NCBI GenBank assembly: GCA_026214975.1
Contig: CM047807.1
Span: forward strand, 62,971,824-63,035,823
Reading direction: 5' to 3'
Source of the DNA: Gentiana macrophylla
Lineage: Eukaryota > Streptophyta > Magnoliopsida > Gentianales > Gentianaceae
Length of the DNA stretch: 64,000 bases
The notes beneath the pieces are model-generated. The model did not search any database, was not told where the DNA came from, and saw only the letters and a list, made by a program, of their open reading frames with translations. The translations under genes were made by a program, and so were the position numbers. The first letter of the stretch is position 1. Every line of letters begins with the position of its first letter. Shown piece after piece: positions 22,483 through 34,529 of this stretch.

Positions 22483-24225
22483 GGATCCAATCCAAAATTG
22501 GATTGTCGATCGATTCACAAAGACCGATCGAAACTTATTTGGATTATGCACGGCGGAAGCTACGAAAAAATTCGCATGCGAATTTACCACGATATGATCC
22601 ACATAAATAATTAATATAACTTTGAGTTGGTTGAAGATTTACCCAAAAAAGGAAGACGCAATTGACCAAGGGGAGAAGCCGCAGTCTTTCGGATTGTATA
22701 TCCTAGTGACGACAGGTGGACGTCGATCCTAGCCGTAGAACCTCCTCGAATATGCTCAAGAAAAACCCTCGGTTTTCCTTCTCTTATTGACTGGAACAAG
22801 AAACTAAATTTTCTCTTCTATTTTGGTGAAAGTGGCGCAATTTATGTTGTGTTATTGTGTTAGGAGGAACTCTCTTTATATATGAAAATAACTAGTCAAG
22901 AGAGTAATCATTTTCACACCACAATTACCTATTCTCATAAGGAAAATATATTCGCCATAAGATAAGAGATAATTCCCAAAAAATCAATCTCTTATCTCTT
23001 TTCCATTAATTATCTAACAAATAAATAATTAACTAATTACACATGTGACATAATCTAGTAAAATTTCTTTTCCCAACTTTATCACAAAATATGGCGCCAC
23101 AATTGCCATCGTTTTTAATAGAAAATGTCTTTTCTATTTTACATGTTATTTACCAAATAAATAATATTGCATATTTATTAAATAGACCAACTATTTAATT
23201 TATCCTCGAGGTTCCCTGAAACGAGAAAACACTTGCGTTTTACGAGCCCACCCGGGGACCATGGACCTATAACCAGTAGCTACAATAAATTGAATAAAAT
23301 ATTCATCAAACAGAATATTTCAACTCAACTTATTAATTCCGGAATTACGCCACCATAAATCCGAAACTGAATTCTATCGATTATAGATATAACTTATTCT
23401 CAAAAAAGTTGAGTCGATATGTGTGCATTGATATAATCATTACATACAGACTAACCCTCCATAGACTATCCGTAACGAAGCGGGATTCTTTCTGTAAACC
23501 TCATTCACTACATCTTATCCTTATTTACCATTAACACACTAGTGATCAATAGTTCATAACCAATATAAACTCGGCCGATCAATCAGTTTCTAGGATCAAC
23601 AAATAAGGGGATTGTCTTTCTACTTCCTGCAGGAAGGAATGGATTCCATATCTGTGAGACACACACTCCTCACTAATTCCAGAATAGTGCCAACGTGAAA
23701 GTGATTCAGACCGCACATCTTAGCAATCCTTAACGAACACATGAAACCCTATATTGAAACAAGAAGGGGTCTGCAATCACTTCAGGATTAAGGTTAATAC
23801 ATATATGATCATCTTGTGATTTAATAAGATTTCTCAATCACGGAATTATATGAGAAATGCAGATTAAATCGGTCCAGTCCTATATTACTACATCATATAT
23901 AAATGCCCCACTTAGATAACCAATATCGACGGTCCGGATAAGACGGTCACACCTTAAAGTGTTCTAGGCGCATTAATAGTGGTTTAATCAATAGACCCCA
24001 TACTTTGATTAAGTTCACCATGGACAAACAGTTCAAGTGTATCACCAAAAACTTAATCCCCGTGTGTGACACACACTAAGTTATATGGCTACATATGATA
24101 CAATTTGGGGTTTTCAGTAGTGTATTTCTTACAAGCACGAAGCAAGTAATAAGATGAGAATAATCTTTCATTTATTAATTCTAAAAACAATTACATAAAT
24201 TGTCTTTCGGGTGCTACAATCAACA
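22483..24225 (-). repeat. Copia LTR shared by K1 and K2
   Basis: In the minus sense this starts TGTTGATTGTAGCACCCG at 24225 and runs to 22483, where element A interrupts it; its last 31 bp are at 10331-10361. Total about 1.77 kb. A TATA box (tatataaag) is at 22883-22875. It is similar to the LTR of D (52533-54246). It is the 5' LTR of K1 and at the same time the 3' LTR of K2, because K2's PPT sits directly at its right edge. Confidence 0.8.
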
Positions 24226-24297
24226 ATCTCCCACTTGCCGGTAAGGACTAGTAATAATTGTTTTTCGGGCACTACATCTAACAATCTCCCCCTTGCC
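24226..24297 (-). repeat. Duplicated PPT/LTR-start junction (recombination scar)
   Basis: In the minus sense, PPT ggcaagggggagat (24297-24284) is followed by the first 44 bases of an LTR (TGTTAGATGTAGTGCCC from 24283), then by a second PPT, ggcaagtgggagat (24239-24226), then by the full LTR. The two PPT/LTR starts differ at several bases, so they came from different copies. Confidence 0.75.
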
Positions 24298-24366
24298 TGT
24301 AAAGACAAGCAATGATTTTTTTAGAGCACCACACCATTATTCTTTCTATCCACAACATTCTCCCAC

Positions 24367-24745
24367 TCACTGATGAGACATATCTCTAAATTTCATACCC
24401 GCCAAGAGCTTATCAGTGACATTAGATGCCACACGAGGATAGGCTTTCAGGTCGAGGCAATCTTTTAGGACCAAAACGTCACCTCTCTTCACTGTCTGTC
24501 TGATCAGGTGGTAGTCTCTCTCAATATGCTTTTGACCTGTTGTGACTGTGAAAATCATTTGCATGAGCTACCTCTCAATTGTTTTCAATGTAAAATGGTA
24601 TCGGCTCACCGAGACCTGGAATCACTTCCCGATGCAACAAAGAACTTCTCAAGCCACACAGCCACTTTAGCTGCTCCGAAAGCCTCTATGTATTCGAAGA
24701 ACAGAGTCAAATTGGCAGTACTGGATTGCTCCAGACTATAACTCC
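24367..24745 (-). pseudogene. Copia RNase H remnant (K2)
   Basis: Upstream part: EYIEAFGAAKVAVWLEKF, matching AEYIAASEAAKEAVWLRKF. After a frameshift, the 65-codon end has KHIERDYHLIRQTVKRGDV, a strong match to the copia RNase H end, followed by a decayed LADxxTK segment. The stop at 24367 is about 80 bp before the PPT, the usual distance. Confidence 0.85.
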
Positions 24746-25470
24746 ATAACTATGAGAAAACACTCAGCCCGAGATCAATTAACGATCATCCTTAATCTGA
24801 CTGTAAGTCAGAATCAGTGTATTCAACAATACTCAGGTATGCACCTGAATATAGACCCATATTACTCCTCGTTATCCGAAGGTAATTGAGGATGCACTAT
24901 ACTTCTACTCAATGTCCGAATCCTTGATTCGACTGTTACTGACTTTTAGTAACCTGACTTTCTTTATCCAAAAGAGAATTTATACCTTTTTCCATCCAAA
25001 GTCTAAGAGAATTATTCTGTGAGGGGTTGGGTAGGACACCTCTCGTTGAATCTAGCATTCAAAAATGCATCATCATCTTATCAATAAGATGAATGGAATA
25101 CTGCCAAAGAACTTGTTCTGTTGAATTCGACCGAATCAAATTCTAAGAATATAGTCCACTTCTTTGATTTTAAGAAGCTTTGGCTCGTCAGTTCTTGACT
25201 TCATATAACACACTCATGTTGTTCTCAACTGTTCCAGTGTTATCCTTTATAAACAATAACGTCTACTACTTTACCAATATTGATTCTCCAATCTACTCGC
25301 CAATATTGTGGTCAAGCCCACACATTTCAAACATGTGACTTTTAATGACCTAGAGTTTTGCTTTAACCCACCAATTGATATAAGCATAGGCAGTCAATCT
25401 GCCGTTGGCTTTAAGCTAAAACCCTTATGTTCCGAATGAGATCAGACTCCGTTGTTTGGGAAGAAAATAT

Positions 25471-25740
25471 TCAGGGCATCACCCCTATTGAACTTTTTTG
25501 TTTCCAAGAAGTCAAGCAAGGCTGAGCGGAGAGAGAGTTAAGGGCATCACCCCTGGTTAACTCTCTACTTCTCATGGAATTACCCCTAGACCACTTAGTT
25601 TTGAAAAGATAAACTTTCCTATTCATTCGACTCTTTTCCATGTAGATCCAATTACTCCCACTGGGCTTGAGATACTCAGGTGGTTCTACAAGAGTGTGAA
25701 CAGACATGGAGTACCCAAACTCCACTTACAAGTTTATGGT
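25471..25740 (-). pseudogene. Copia reverse transcriptase remnant (K2)
   Basis: An 84-codon frame begins with HTLVEPPEYLKPSGSNWIYM and KVYLFKTKW, the N-terminal end of copia RT. The remainder of RT down to 24750 is not readable in one frame. A TCA-to-stop pattern and many indels show long decay. Confidence 0.8.
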
Positions 25741-26464
25741 TTTAAACCAATCTCTTATTATCAGAATCCTATACAGCCCTCCAAAGAAGACCATATGTGA
25801 TTAATAACCCCCAGCAGACTGTAGAGACTGCATAATCACAGTGGGTCAATGGTTAAACCATACTCCCACTACATTTGGGTGGATCAACATTCTGATCTGG
25901 TGCAGTAGTATTTATCAGTGTAGCCTTCAACAACCAATGTTGTATGTGGTCTGATTAAATCAGTAATAACTCCTTGAGTAACTGTACTTCAAGGTCCAAG
26001 GTTGTTATATATACATTCTCCAGGAAAGGATATGACAGTACAACCGTCATTATCCGATCTTAGGAATCTTTTAACCAACCTTTACTCATTGCATTAAGAT
26101 ATTTCATGAACAGTCACCATCTGAACGTGTATGCAAAATCTCCAGTCCTACCTTCAAGTGCTAGTGCTAAATGTCTCTATTTGCGGAAGTGGGGTGAATT
26201 TAATTCACTCCTTATCCACAAATTCATAGGCATCTTCTAGGTACACTTCTTGGTATTACATAATAATGTAAACCGTTATCTTGCAACCAATATCTAAATT
26301 GAGTTGAGCAGTGTAATGTAGCACATCAATAACTATGCAAGGCAATACATGGTTTATCCTTTCAGTGAAATCGTTTCACTCGGAGGTAGGCCGAGCATCA
26401 GTGCCAAAAATGTGCTTTAGCCTATATCTGAGCATGTAATACTCTGTTCTCTGGTAATATCAGA

Positions 26465-26610
26465 GATTCCTCCAAATATTTAGATAAACTAATCGGCGTT
26501 TCGAGTAGTTATTAGACAAACTTTCTACCACTCAAAAGCTCTCACTTGCTTGTATCCATAATAAGACCCCGAAGGTCAATATGAACAAGTTGTGATACTT
26601 CTTCAGCTCT
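26465..26610 (-). pseudogene. Copia integrase remnant (K2)
   Basis: 26610-26560 reads RAEEVSQLVHIDLRGLI on the minus strand, matching the integrase core start with the first catalytic Asp. The DDYSRY-like segment follows around 26520-26470. Frames are broken. Confidence 0.7.
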
Positions 26611-26619
26611 ATTATCTTT

Positions 26620-28124
26620 TCCTAATTGAAAAGTTACTTATTCATTTTTCCTTTGAGATAGTGTTCTTTGACTGGGAAATTGGAATCACCCTTAGGCAGT
26701 CTTCAGATCTTTTCTTTAGGATATATGCACTAATTAATAGATGCAAAAGAATTGTTTATCTTAATATGGCAACCATATGTCTTAAAAGTTTATGATGAGT
26801 TACATAGGCCTTTTCAGCATTACCTAGTGGTTCTGACATTATCATACAAAAGCCCGAGTTCAGAATCGTATACAAATGTCACATTCACTTTCTTTAAGGC
26901 AACTATATTATCGATGTGAAAGTGAATCAAATTGGTCCAACGAATCGCAAAACAGAAATTAACGTTCTATGATATTTAAGGATTACAATCCAAAATTTCT
27001 TTTCTTATATCACTCCCACTATCTCAGCTAAAATAATTACCCATGTCTACTCTTTAATCATGAATGCCTAGCTACCTTGTTCTTTACAACAAAACTTTTG
27101 CTTTCGATTCAAATTACTCAGTTAGGAAAGTCTCCAAGGATTCATAGGTCAGTGATCCAAAATAACTTTCCTTATGCAATGCTTTCTTGTATTAATATTT
27201 TGGTTTAGCCTTTAACTTTTTTAGTTATAGGACTTATATGTGTAGAGATTTTCCTTCCCATTCCTGGCTTTCTTTAAATGAAATGGCCGTGAACTAGTAG
27301 TTCATTTGAGTAGACATTACTCGTGAACTGTGGGATGTCTAGTGAGATTGATACCAAATAATTCTTGTCATCTTTGAATTAATTTTGTTTTGTCTCTCGT
27401 TCAACACAAGTTACGGCAGTCATATTCTTGTCACTGAAGTTTGAAGGCACAAGAGGAGAATCCTCAACCGAAAATTAATTTCATTCTCGATTAACAAGTT
27501 CAACGTTCTTGTTACTTTTCCACTTTTACGAAGTCATCATTAGTCAATTTATCGTGTTTAGATACCTTGAAATGATGTGAAGTTAAAAAACAAATTACGA
27601 CAGAAATATAAATCAAATCATACACCACAACAAGTAATTATTTTAGGAATTATAAACGTGATGTCATGCATGTAGTTTATCCAACCATTCCAAGGATTTA
27701 ACCTCACATCATGTTGCCGCCGTAGGGTCGGTATCAACACAATGATAGTTAAATTGAGACAATGACTCTCAACAATCAAACCATTAAGAATCAAACATCT
27801 CCATTTAATTGTTCATTACCTCCCTTTTTCAGCCAAGATATTTCCAAAAATATCCTTGTGAGTGTGACCTACTATTTCGAGATCTCAAAGTACACCCCGA
27901 GTATGCGCGCAAGGTCGGTCTCAGTGATCTGACGAGTACCCAAAATCCTATCCTTTCGGAGACCAAGCCTTGAATTTTGATAGGGGTGAAGGTCATTCGC
28001 AGGGGCCGTAATCAAAGCGGCTGCTATGCTACCATTCTCTCACGTGCTTGTGTGAAGCAGTAGAGGCCGTGGGGTCGGTTGTCACCTTCCCCGCTCCCAC
28101 TCGTTATTTTGAAAAATAGTAGTC
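26620..28124 (-). other. K2 region corresponding to protease, gag and the conserved leader block
   Basis: Only traces are left. The block at 27890-28110 matches 8640-8870 and 55858-56100 (same hairpin region, now with a damaged stem). The gag part has no surviving frame above 80 codons. Confidence 0.5.
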
Positions 28125-28349
28125 TTTAAAATTTTGTGATTTATTGTTTTTCAAATTATTGGAAAATCATAAGTCCTAATGTATTAGGATTATAAAATTC
28201 TTGGTGAATTTTAATTGTGTACTGCCTACACAAGGAATTTTTATAAATCCATAAAATTGGAAAATCATGAATATAGTGTCACTTGTTAGATGGTATTTGG
28301 AACCGATAAACTAGTGGGAGGATTAATTTAAATGTTCATGATTTATTGT
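28125..28349 (-). repeat. Inverted leader repeat unit in K2
   Basis: This roughly 225-bp segment is the reverse complement of 8911-9131 in K1, while the DNA on both sides has the K1 order. It begins in ttttgtgatttattgttttt and ends in catgatttattg; the repeat end motif aacaataaatca flanks the unit in K1 and may have served as the inversion point. Confidence 0.8.
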
Positions 28350-28996
28350 AATATTTAGAAATCTCCTGTGTAGACACTACACAAATAAAATTCACCAAAT
28401 AATTTTATAGTCCTAATTTTGTCACAATGAAAATTATGGATCTCAGAATTTTTCCGATAATCCGAAAACAATAAATCATGAAAAGCAATCACCAACTTAT
28501 CGGTTCCAAATACCATCTAGTTAGGGTCCAACTTTTCACGATTTTCCAAAGTTTCGATTATTAAAATTATTTTTATGTAGCCATTGCATAATTAAATCCC
28601 CGAATGATTTATTATTCTAAATAAAGCTTATCATGTGAATTTTATATCCCGATCAAATTCCGTTTTCCTTTAATTAATTTAATTTGTTATTAATCTAAAT
28701 TAATTATCATTTTCATACATGTCTAATTAATGCCAAAATTAATTTTCTACATGTATGCATATGCTAGGAGTGGAATTCATGAATATGATGAATGACATGG
28801 TTATATCACATAAATAATCACATAAGAAAATAAATGCGAAAAATAAACCACTGAGATGGACCGTTAGTACCCCCGTATCTAATCTATAAAAGGAAAATTA
28901 AATAAATAAATAAACCCTACGTTTAAAGGATTTACTTGTCTGTAATTATTTCAGCCGCCACTATGTATATTATAAAACTGCTCCATTTCTTCAACT

Positions 28997-29060
28997 AAAA
29001 TGTTTCATCCGAGTTGGTCAACACGTTGTTCCTTCAACTCATAGGTCCTGATTTGAATCC
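28997..29060 (+). repeat. tRNA-derived SINE head, candidate (K2 copy)
   Basis: Counterpart of 9854-9925: tccgagttgg as A box and gatttgaatcc as B box. It differs at many bases from the K1 copy. Confidence 0.4.
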
Positions 29061-29488
29061 CATCAAAGAATGACCTCTTTTCTTCTTTATTCTTCAAGAT
29101 CGCATCTTTTATGGGAAAAAAAGGATAAAAGCGCATACCGTCCATGATGTCTCGATCGTGGCAACCGCCCCAACCACTGCTCCACGCGCGTCCTTGCTTG
29201 ATTAGAAGCTTCAAAATTATTTAAATACCATCCAATTTGCCGATTCGAATATATATTTAATTACTAGGAAAATAAATTACAACAAATAAATTACATAAAT
29301 TCCTATACCCAAAATTTTTTGGGTTTACAATAGATCTAACGGTAAACAAGTATCAACCCCAATCAATCTCTTCCTCCAAGAACATTCAACCATGCATATA
29401 TAAAATAATATTTATAAAATATGCAATTTCTGTTCAATTCCACTCCTTATTAATTAATTATGCAATCAAAATCCCAAAATAGCTTTAA

Positions 29489-29506
29489 CCTGTCTCTGAT
29501 ACCACA
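29489..29506 (-). other. Primer binding site of K2
   Basis: The minus strand again reads tgtggtatcagagacagg, followed by the LTR end at 29507-29537. Confidence 0.85.
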
Positions 29507-29537
29507 TGCTGGATATACAGAAACCCGAATCCGTATC

Positions 29538-30165
29538 TGATATACCCGAACTGGATTGGGGGACCTATTCATCATGATTGTGCCTATTTTCATAGTCCAA
29601 TAAACAGGTCTTGGGCCTCCCTCCCCTTAGTCCACAATTCGTCGCCGGGTCCTACCCGCTGTTCGTAAGCCGGGTCTTGTCCGCAATCTGTAAGCCAGAT
29701 CCTGTCCCCTGGCCGCAAGCCGGACCCCTCCACTCCTTGTGATTTCTACATATATCATCAGGCTGACTTCAAGAGTTGTCGAAGATGAGTTCGACCTACA
29801 AACGAGTCGGTTGTCCGCCATACTTATCCAGACTGCTGGTCGGTCCACCTGTATTATCTTTATGATTATCTCTAATTATATCCTTTTAATTGTCTTGTCA
29901 TGAACTGTAGACCGACTTAGTCAACCGAATTTGTCCTAGCCTATATATATATGGGATCACAATGTAATAGAAAGAGGCCAGGAACTAATACAAGCAGAGC
30001 TACTCTGTCAGTTTGTCGAAACACTTGTGTTTACTATCATAAGCATCATTCCGACAGCCTTGTTCTTAATATCCGCCACCTTCTCCCCAGAGAAATCATA
30101 CATACACAGCCATATATCCATGAAATATATATGTTACCGCAAATCTGGTATTCATCGCAATATCA
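29538..30165 (+). repeat. 5' LTR of the second copy of element A (A')
   Basis: A 628-bp LTR nearly collinear with 10362-10986, inserted at the same base of the copia LTR (31 bp from its end). It carries the TATA box near 29942. Confidence 0.9.
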
Positions 30166-30428
30166 GTTGGCTCCGTTACCGGTAAATCGTCATCATTCAG
30201 CTTCTTTGGATCATTTGCTCCACCTCAAAGATGATTTCACGGCGTCACTGGTGAAAACATTTGGTATCTCATCAGAATCGGTTCAGCTTGAAGGGGCGTC
30301 TTCAACACCATCTTCATAACTCACACACGAGTCACTCAAAAACCCAGGTTGGAGCGTATTTTGGTTGTTCTCAGCTCTACAAATAATAAGGGAATTGTTG
30401 GGTTGTTAAAATCACTTGGAGAGTAAAT
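30166..30428 (+). mobile_element. Truncated internal piece of A'
   Basis: PBS at 30167-30183, then leader sequence collinear with 10988-11247. Similarity to A stops abruptly near 30428, where the tail of a G-family element begins. Confidence 0.85.
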
Positions 30429-30545
30429 TTGGACCACTGTAAAAAGACCATTGTAAAATTCTACAAGTCCAGATGACAGGGGCCAACCAACACCTCTAAC
30501 AGATCTGACCTCACAAAGAGTGGTTTAGCTAGATCTTGGGGCTTA

Positions 30546-31175
30546 TGATGATGGCCGACCTGAACTACGCCATGTGTTATCCTCTTAAGTCGTATAATAA
30601 ATGTCGAGCCTTTAAAAGTAAGGCATTAAGGGCTAAGAGCCCCAAGCACATACCCAAGGACAGGTCCCTAACCTCAGGTGGGAGATCGGTAGAAACTCCT
30701 CATCCAGCCACCGCAGGTCGGCCAAGGCATGGGGAAGAGGAGTTGCCCAGTTCGGCCATAGTGGCCTTGGGGGCTCGGCGCAGGACGCAGAGAGAGACCC
30801 CGGCTATTATTCCACGTGCTGGATAACTAAAGTTAAATAAGAAAATGGAAGAATCTCAAGTCATAAAGACTCTGATCCTGACATTTAAATATGTCCATAA
30901 TTATCCCTAAATTATAGGGATTTATGCGTGTATATCTTTAAGGAAATAATAATGTAATTCTTTGCAGGACAAGGAAATTGATGAGACGACCCCTATAACA
31001 ACAACCCTAAGGAACTATGAATGACTTGATTCCTGAAACATAACAGGATACGTAGGAAACTTGGGAGAAATAACTCTCAAAATCGCCTAAATCCACCCAA
31101 AACACTATCTCTCGCTCATATTACCCTAAATTAAATGGGCAGGATTTAATCATAGATGAGATCCAAAGATTGTCA
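30546..31175 (+). repeat. LTR between the G tail and G2
   Basis: A 630-bp LTR, TGATGAT to attgtca, preceded by tail and purine tract agatcttggggct. The TATA position reads ctataacaa, probably weakened. Confidence 0.75.
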
Positions 31176-31940
31176 ATTGGCGCTAGAAGGAGGGACTTCT
31201 ATCTGTAATGGATCGAGAGGGTTCGTGATCAAGTTAATGGCAAAAACATGCCAAAAACGCAGTCAGATCAGTGGTTGATTCCCGGAAATTGAACCTTTGA
31301 AACAATAATTCCACCATTCAGATTCACAAAAATGGAGGGACAAACCATTCCTCTTAATTTCGTGCCGGTCGGAGTCCATTTAGGTGCCCGATCGTCGCTA
31401 GAAAGTTGATGTTGTATCACCAAAACGCAACAGCCACAAAAAATGCAACAGTCAGATCGGAGGCTTATTCTAGATATTTCACCATTGGAACTAGAATTAC
31501 ACCATTCATAATGATGAATAATGTGGGAAGAATAAGCCCTCCAAATTTCGTGGCGATCGGAGTCCGATTAGATGCCCGATCACCGCCGGAAAGTTGCTGT
31601 TGTATCACCAAAATGCCGCAGTCACCAAAAATGAAATAGTAAGATTGGAAGGTTATTGCCAGTGATTGCACCGTTCGAACAAGAATCCAAATTTCGTGCC
31701 GATTGGAGTCAGTATAGACGCCCGATCGTCGCCGGAAAGTTGCTGCTGTATCACCAAATATGGAACAGTCACCAAAAATACAGCAGTCAGATCGGATGCT
31801 TATTGCCAGAGATTGCACTGTTGGAACCCGAATTCCACCGTTTTTATTAAAGCATAAGGAGGGAGGAACAAGCCCTCCAAATTTCGTGCCGATCGGAGTT
31901 CATTTAGATGCCTGATCGTCCCCGGAAAGATGCAAAGGAC
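31176..31940 (+). repeat. PBS and leader repeats of G2
   Basis: PBS ttggcgctagaaggaggg at 31177. Leader units start near 31312, 31500, 31660 (shortened) and 31838, with the same motif order as in G1. Confidence 0.75.
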
Positions 31941-32249
31941 AAACTCTCTAAGTCTGCAGGACAGACAGTTTAAAATGAGCTCGGTAGATCGGGCTCATGA
32001 ACAAGCTCTCAGGCTCCAAAACCCAAGCTGAGCTCTCAATCTCTCAAGCATGAGCTCTCTAATTACAAGCTCTATATCAGCGAGCTCTCTAAATACAAGC
32101 CATCCCGGAACGAGCCCTCATTGAAATTATTCCTGTTTTTACAACTTAAATGACCCATCTTATTTTGAAACTCACACTACCAAACATGGCGGGTCGAGCT
32201 ATCTTATTTTTAAGCTCACCCTACCGAACATGGCGGGTCGAGGTAAGAC
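31941..32249 (+). other. G2 spacer with GAGCTC runs and two 43-bp-type units
   Basis: Repeated gagctct(c) motifs (31975-32110), then two decayed units of the 43-bp type (aacatggcgggtcgag). The 43-bp array of G1 is reduced to two units here. Confidence 0.6.
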
Positions 32250-32744
32250 CGAGCTCGCTCTCGCATCATATTTGGAACTCAACTTGAGCGCATCTTTTAT
32301 AAGGCCGAGCTCGGCTCGGCATCATATTTGGAGCTCACCTTGAGAAAATCCTTTATAAGACCGAGCTGGCTCGGCATCATATTTGGAGCTCACCTTGAGC
32401 AAATCTTTTATAAGACCGAGCTCCGCTCGGCATCATATTTGGAGCTGACCATGTGCGATTCTTTTATAAGACCGAGCTCGTCTCGGCATCATATTTGGAA
32501 CTCACCTTGAGAGAATTTTTGTTATGGCCGAGCTCGTCTCGGCATCATATTTGGAGCTCACCTTGAGCGAATCTTTTATAAGACCGAGCTCGGCTCGGCA
32601 TCATATTTTGAGCTCTTTTGAGCGAATCTTTTATATGACTGAGCTCGGATCGGCATCATATTTGGAGCTCACCTTTTGTGAAACTGACCTAGCTCGTCTC
32701 CGCATCATATTTGGAGCTTACCTTTAGTGAATATTTTATAAGAC
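32250..32744 (+). repeat. 56/57-bp tandem array of G2
   Basis: About nine units with gaccgagctcg, catcatatttggagctcacc and ttgagcgaatc. More diverged than the G1 array, with no clear higher-order unit. Confidence 0.85.
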
Positions 32745-33560
32745 CGCAGGTCGGACGCAGCAAAAACTTTATAATTCAAAGAGATGACAAAAACCGAGCT
32801 CCCGCAGTCGGACTCAAAAAATTTCATAAGTCGCCAGGATCGATTTAATCGAGATCTCGCAGTCGGACTCAACAAATTTTCATAAGTTAGCAGGACTGAA
32901 AAACTGAGCTCCCGTAGGTGAGTCATAAGTCAGCATGTCAAACGAACTGAGCTCCACAGGTCAGACTCAACAAAAATTTCATAAGTTAGCGCAGGATCGA
33001 TTTAATCGAGCTCCGAGGTCGGACTCGCAAAATTTCATAAGTTAGCGGGGTTGTGAACCGAGCTCCACGGGTTGGACTCAAGAAAAATTCATAAGTCGCA
33101 GGGTTGTGAACCGAGCTCCGCAGGTCGGACTCAACAAAAATTCATAAGTCAGCAGGACTAACAAACCCGCAGGTCGGACTGAGCAAAAAATTTCATAAGT
33201 CAGCAGGACTGACAAGCTGAGCTCCGCAGGTCGGACTCAGCAAAACATTTCATAAGTCAGCAGGACTGACGAACTGAGCTCCGCAGGTCGGACTTAGCAA
33301 AATTTCATAACTCAAGCAGGATCGATGGCGAGCTCCGTGAGGTCGGACTAGGCAAAAATTTCATAAGTCAGCAGGACTAACGAACTTAGCTCCGCACGTC
33401 GGACTCAGCAAAATTTCATAAGTCAGCCGGATTGACGATCTGAGCTCTGCAGGTCGGACCCAGTAAAAATTTCATAAGTCAGTAGGACGGACGAACTATG
33501 TTCCGCAGGTCGGTCTCAGCAAAAATTTCATAAGTCGGCAGCACTGACGAACAGAGTACA
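32745..33560 (+). repeat. About 55-bp tandem array of G2 (gcaggtcggactc type)
   Basis: About 14 units of roughly 55 bp, each with gcaggtcggac, atttcataagt and gcaggact-gac. Adjacent related units at 33561-33885 carry ttttcaaaggacaaact in place of the atttcataagt part. This array is absent or reduced in G1. The B target site (GCAGG) is this unit's own motif. Confidence 0.85.
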
Positions 33561-34529
33561 GCAGGTCTGACTCGGAAAAGTTTGCAAAGGACAAACTTCT
33601 TAAGTTTTCAGATGCACAATCGTAATTGAGTCTGATGAGGTCAAACTCAGAAAAGTTTTCAAAGGACAAACTCAATAAGTCCGCAGGACAGACGATCATA
33701 ACTGAGCCGCAGTGTGGACTCGGAAAGTTTTCTAAGGACAAACACAATAAGTCTACAGGATAGACGATCAGAACTGATATGCGCTCATAACTGAGATGCA
33801 TTATAAACTCAGAAAGTTCGTAATAATCAAACTTTCTAAGCCTACAAGACAGACGATCAGAGACAACTCTAAAGTACATCATTTTAAAATCAAAGCTTGT
33901 AAATGATGTACTTTAGGGGGAAAAGGACCCTAAGTTATGAAAAACATAAAGTCATGCTTGAATGAAAAACAAAAGGCTAAAATCCAATGGATGTAATTAA
34001 AGAACAAATGCCTAAAAGGCATACACTGTCAAGATATATAAAAGACAATAAAAAGTAACAGCTCTCTAGCTCAGCCTCCATAAAATTTTGTAGACCAAAC
34101 TTCCTTAGTTCGTAGACGAACTCAAAACCGAGCTCCATAGGTCATACTTGTAATAAAATAAGTCCGCATGACTGACTCGAGTAATAATCCGCAGGACGGA
34201 TCCAAATTTCAGAGCTTTGCAGACCATGCTCAGTAAGGTTGCGAGACAAAGTTAGTTCACAGATGAACACAAACCGAGCACAGCAAGTCGGACTCCTCAA
34301 AACGAAAGTCTGCAGGACGGACAAAAATTCAGAGCACTGGTTGTCAGGCTCAATGCGTTTGGAAAGCTGAGCTCCTCAGGTCGGACTAACTCTAAATAGC
34401 CGGTCTACAGGTCAGACTCCCGTAGGTCCGCATGTTGGATAAAGTTTTTGGGCTCCACATGTTAGGCTCGCTAACTTTGCGAAGTAAACTTCCTTAGTCC
34501 CCAAAGGGACCCGAGTTGAACTACGCAGG
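33561..34529 (+). other. G2 distal region, gene-free
   Basis: Variant units to 33885, then 640 bp of unique-looking AT-rich DNA (33886-34060) and further decayed gtcggactc units. No coding signal. Ends at the target duplication gcagg (34525-34529) of element B. Confidence 0.6.

Larger units (their letters stand above)
24226..29537 (-). mobile_element. Copia element K2 (Angela-like), complete but degenerate
   Basis: Internal region of about 5.2 kb in the order LTR end (29537-29507), PBS, leader, gag region, integrase, RT, RNase H, PPT. It is collinear with K1 over 25377-29537 and adds the 3' third that K1 lacks in this window. Every coding part is broken. Its 5' LTR is cut by a copy of element A at exactly the same base as K1's. 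Confidence 0.8.

Noticed and set aside
30536..30826. A 96-codon ORF conserved at 50403-50684
   Set aside because: Both copies lie at the same place in the G-family LTR, so conservation reflects LTR homology. Differences are not biased to third positions by eye.
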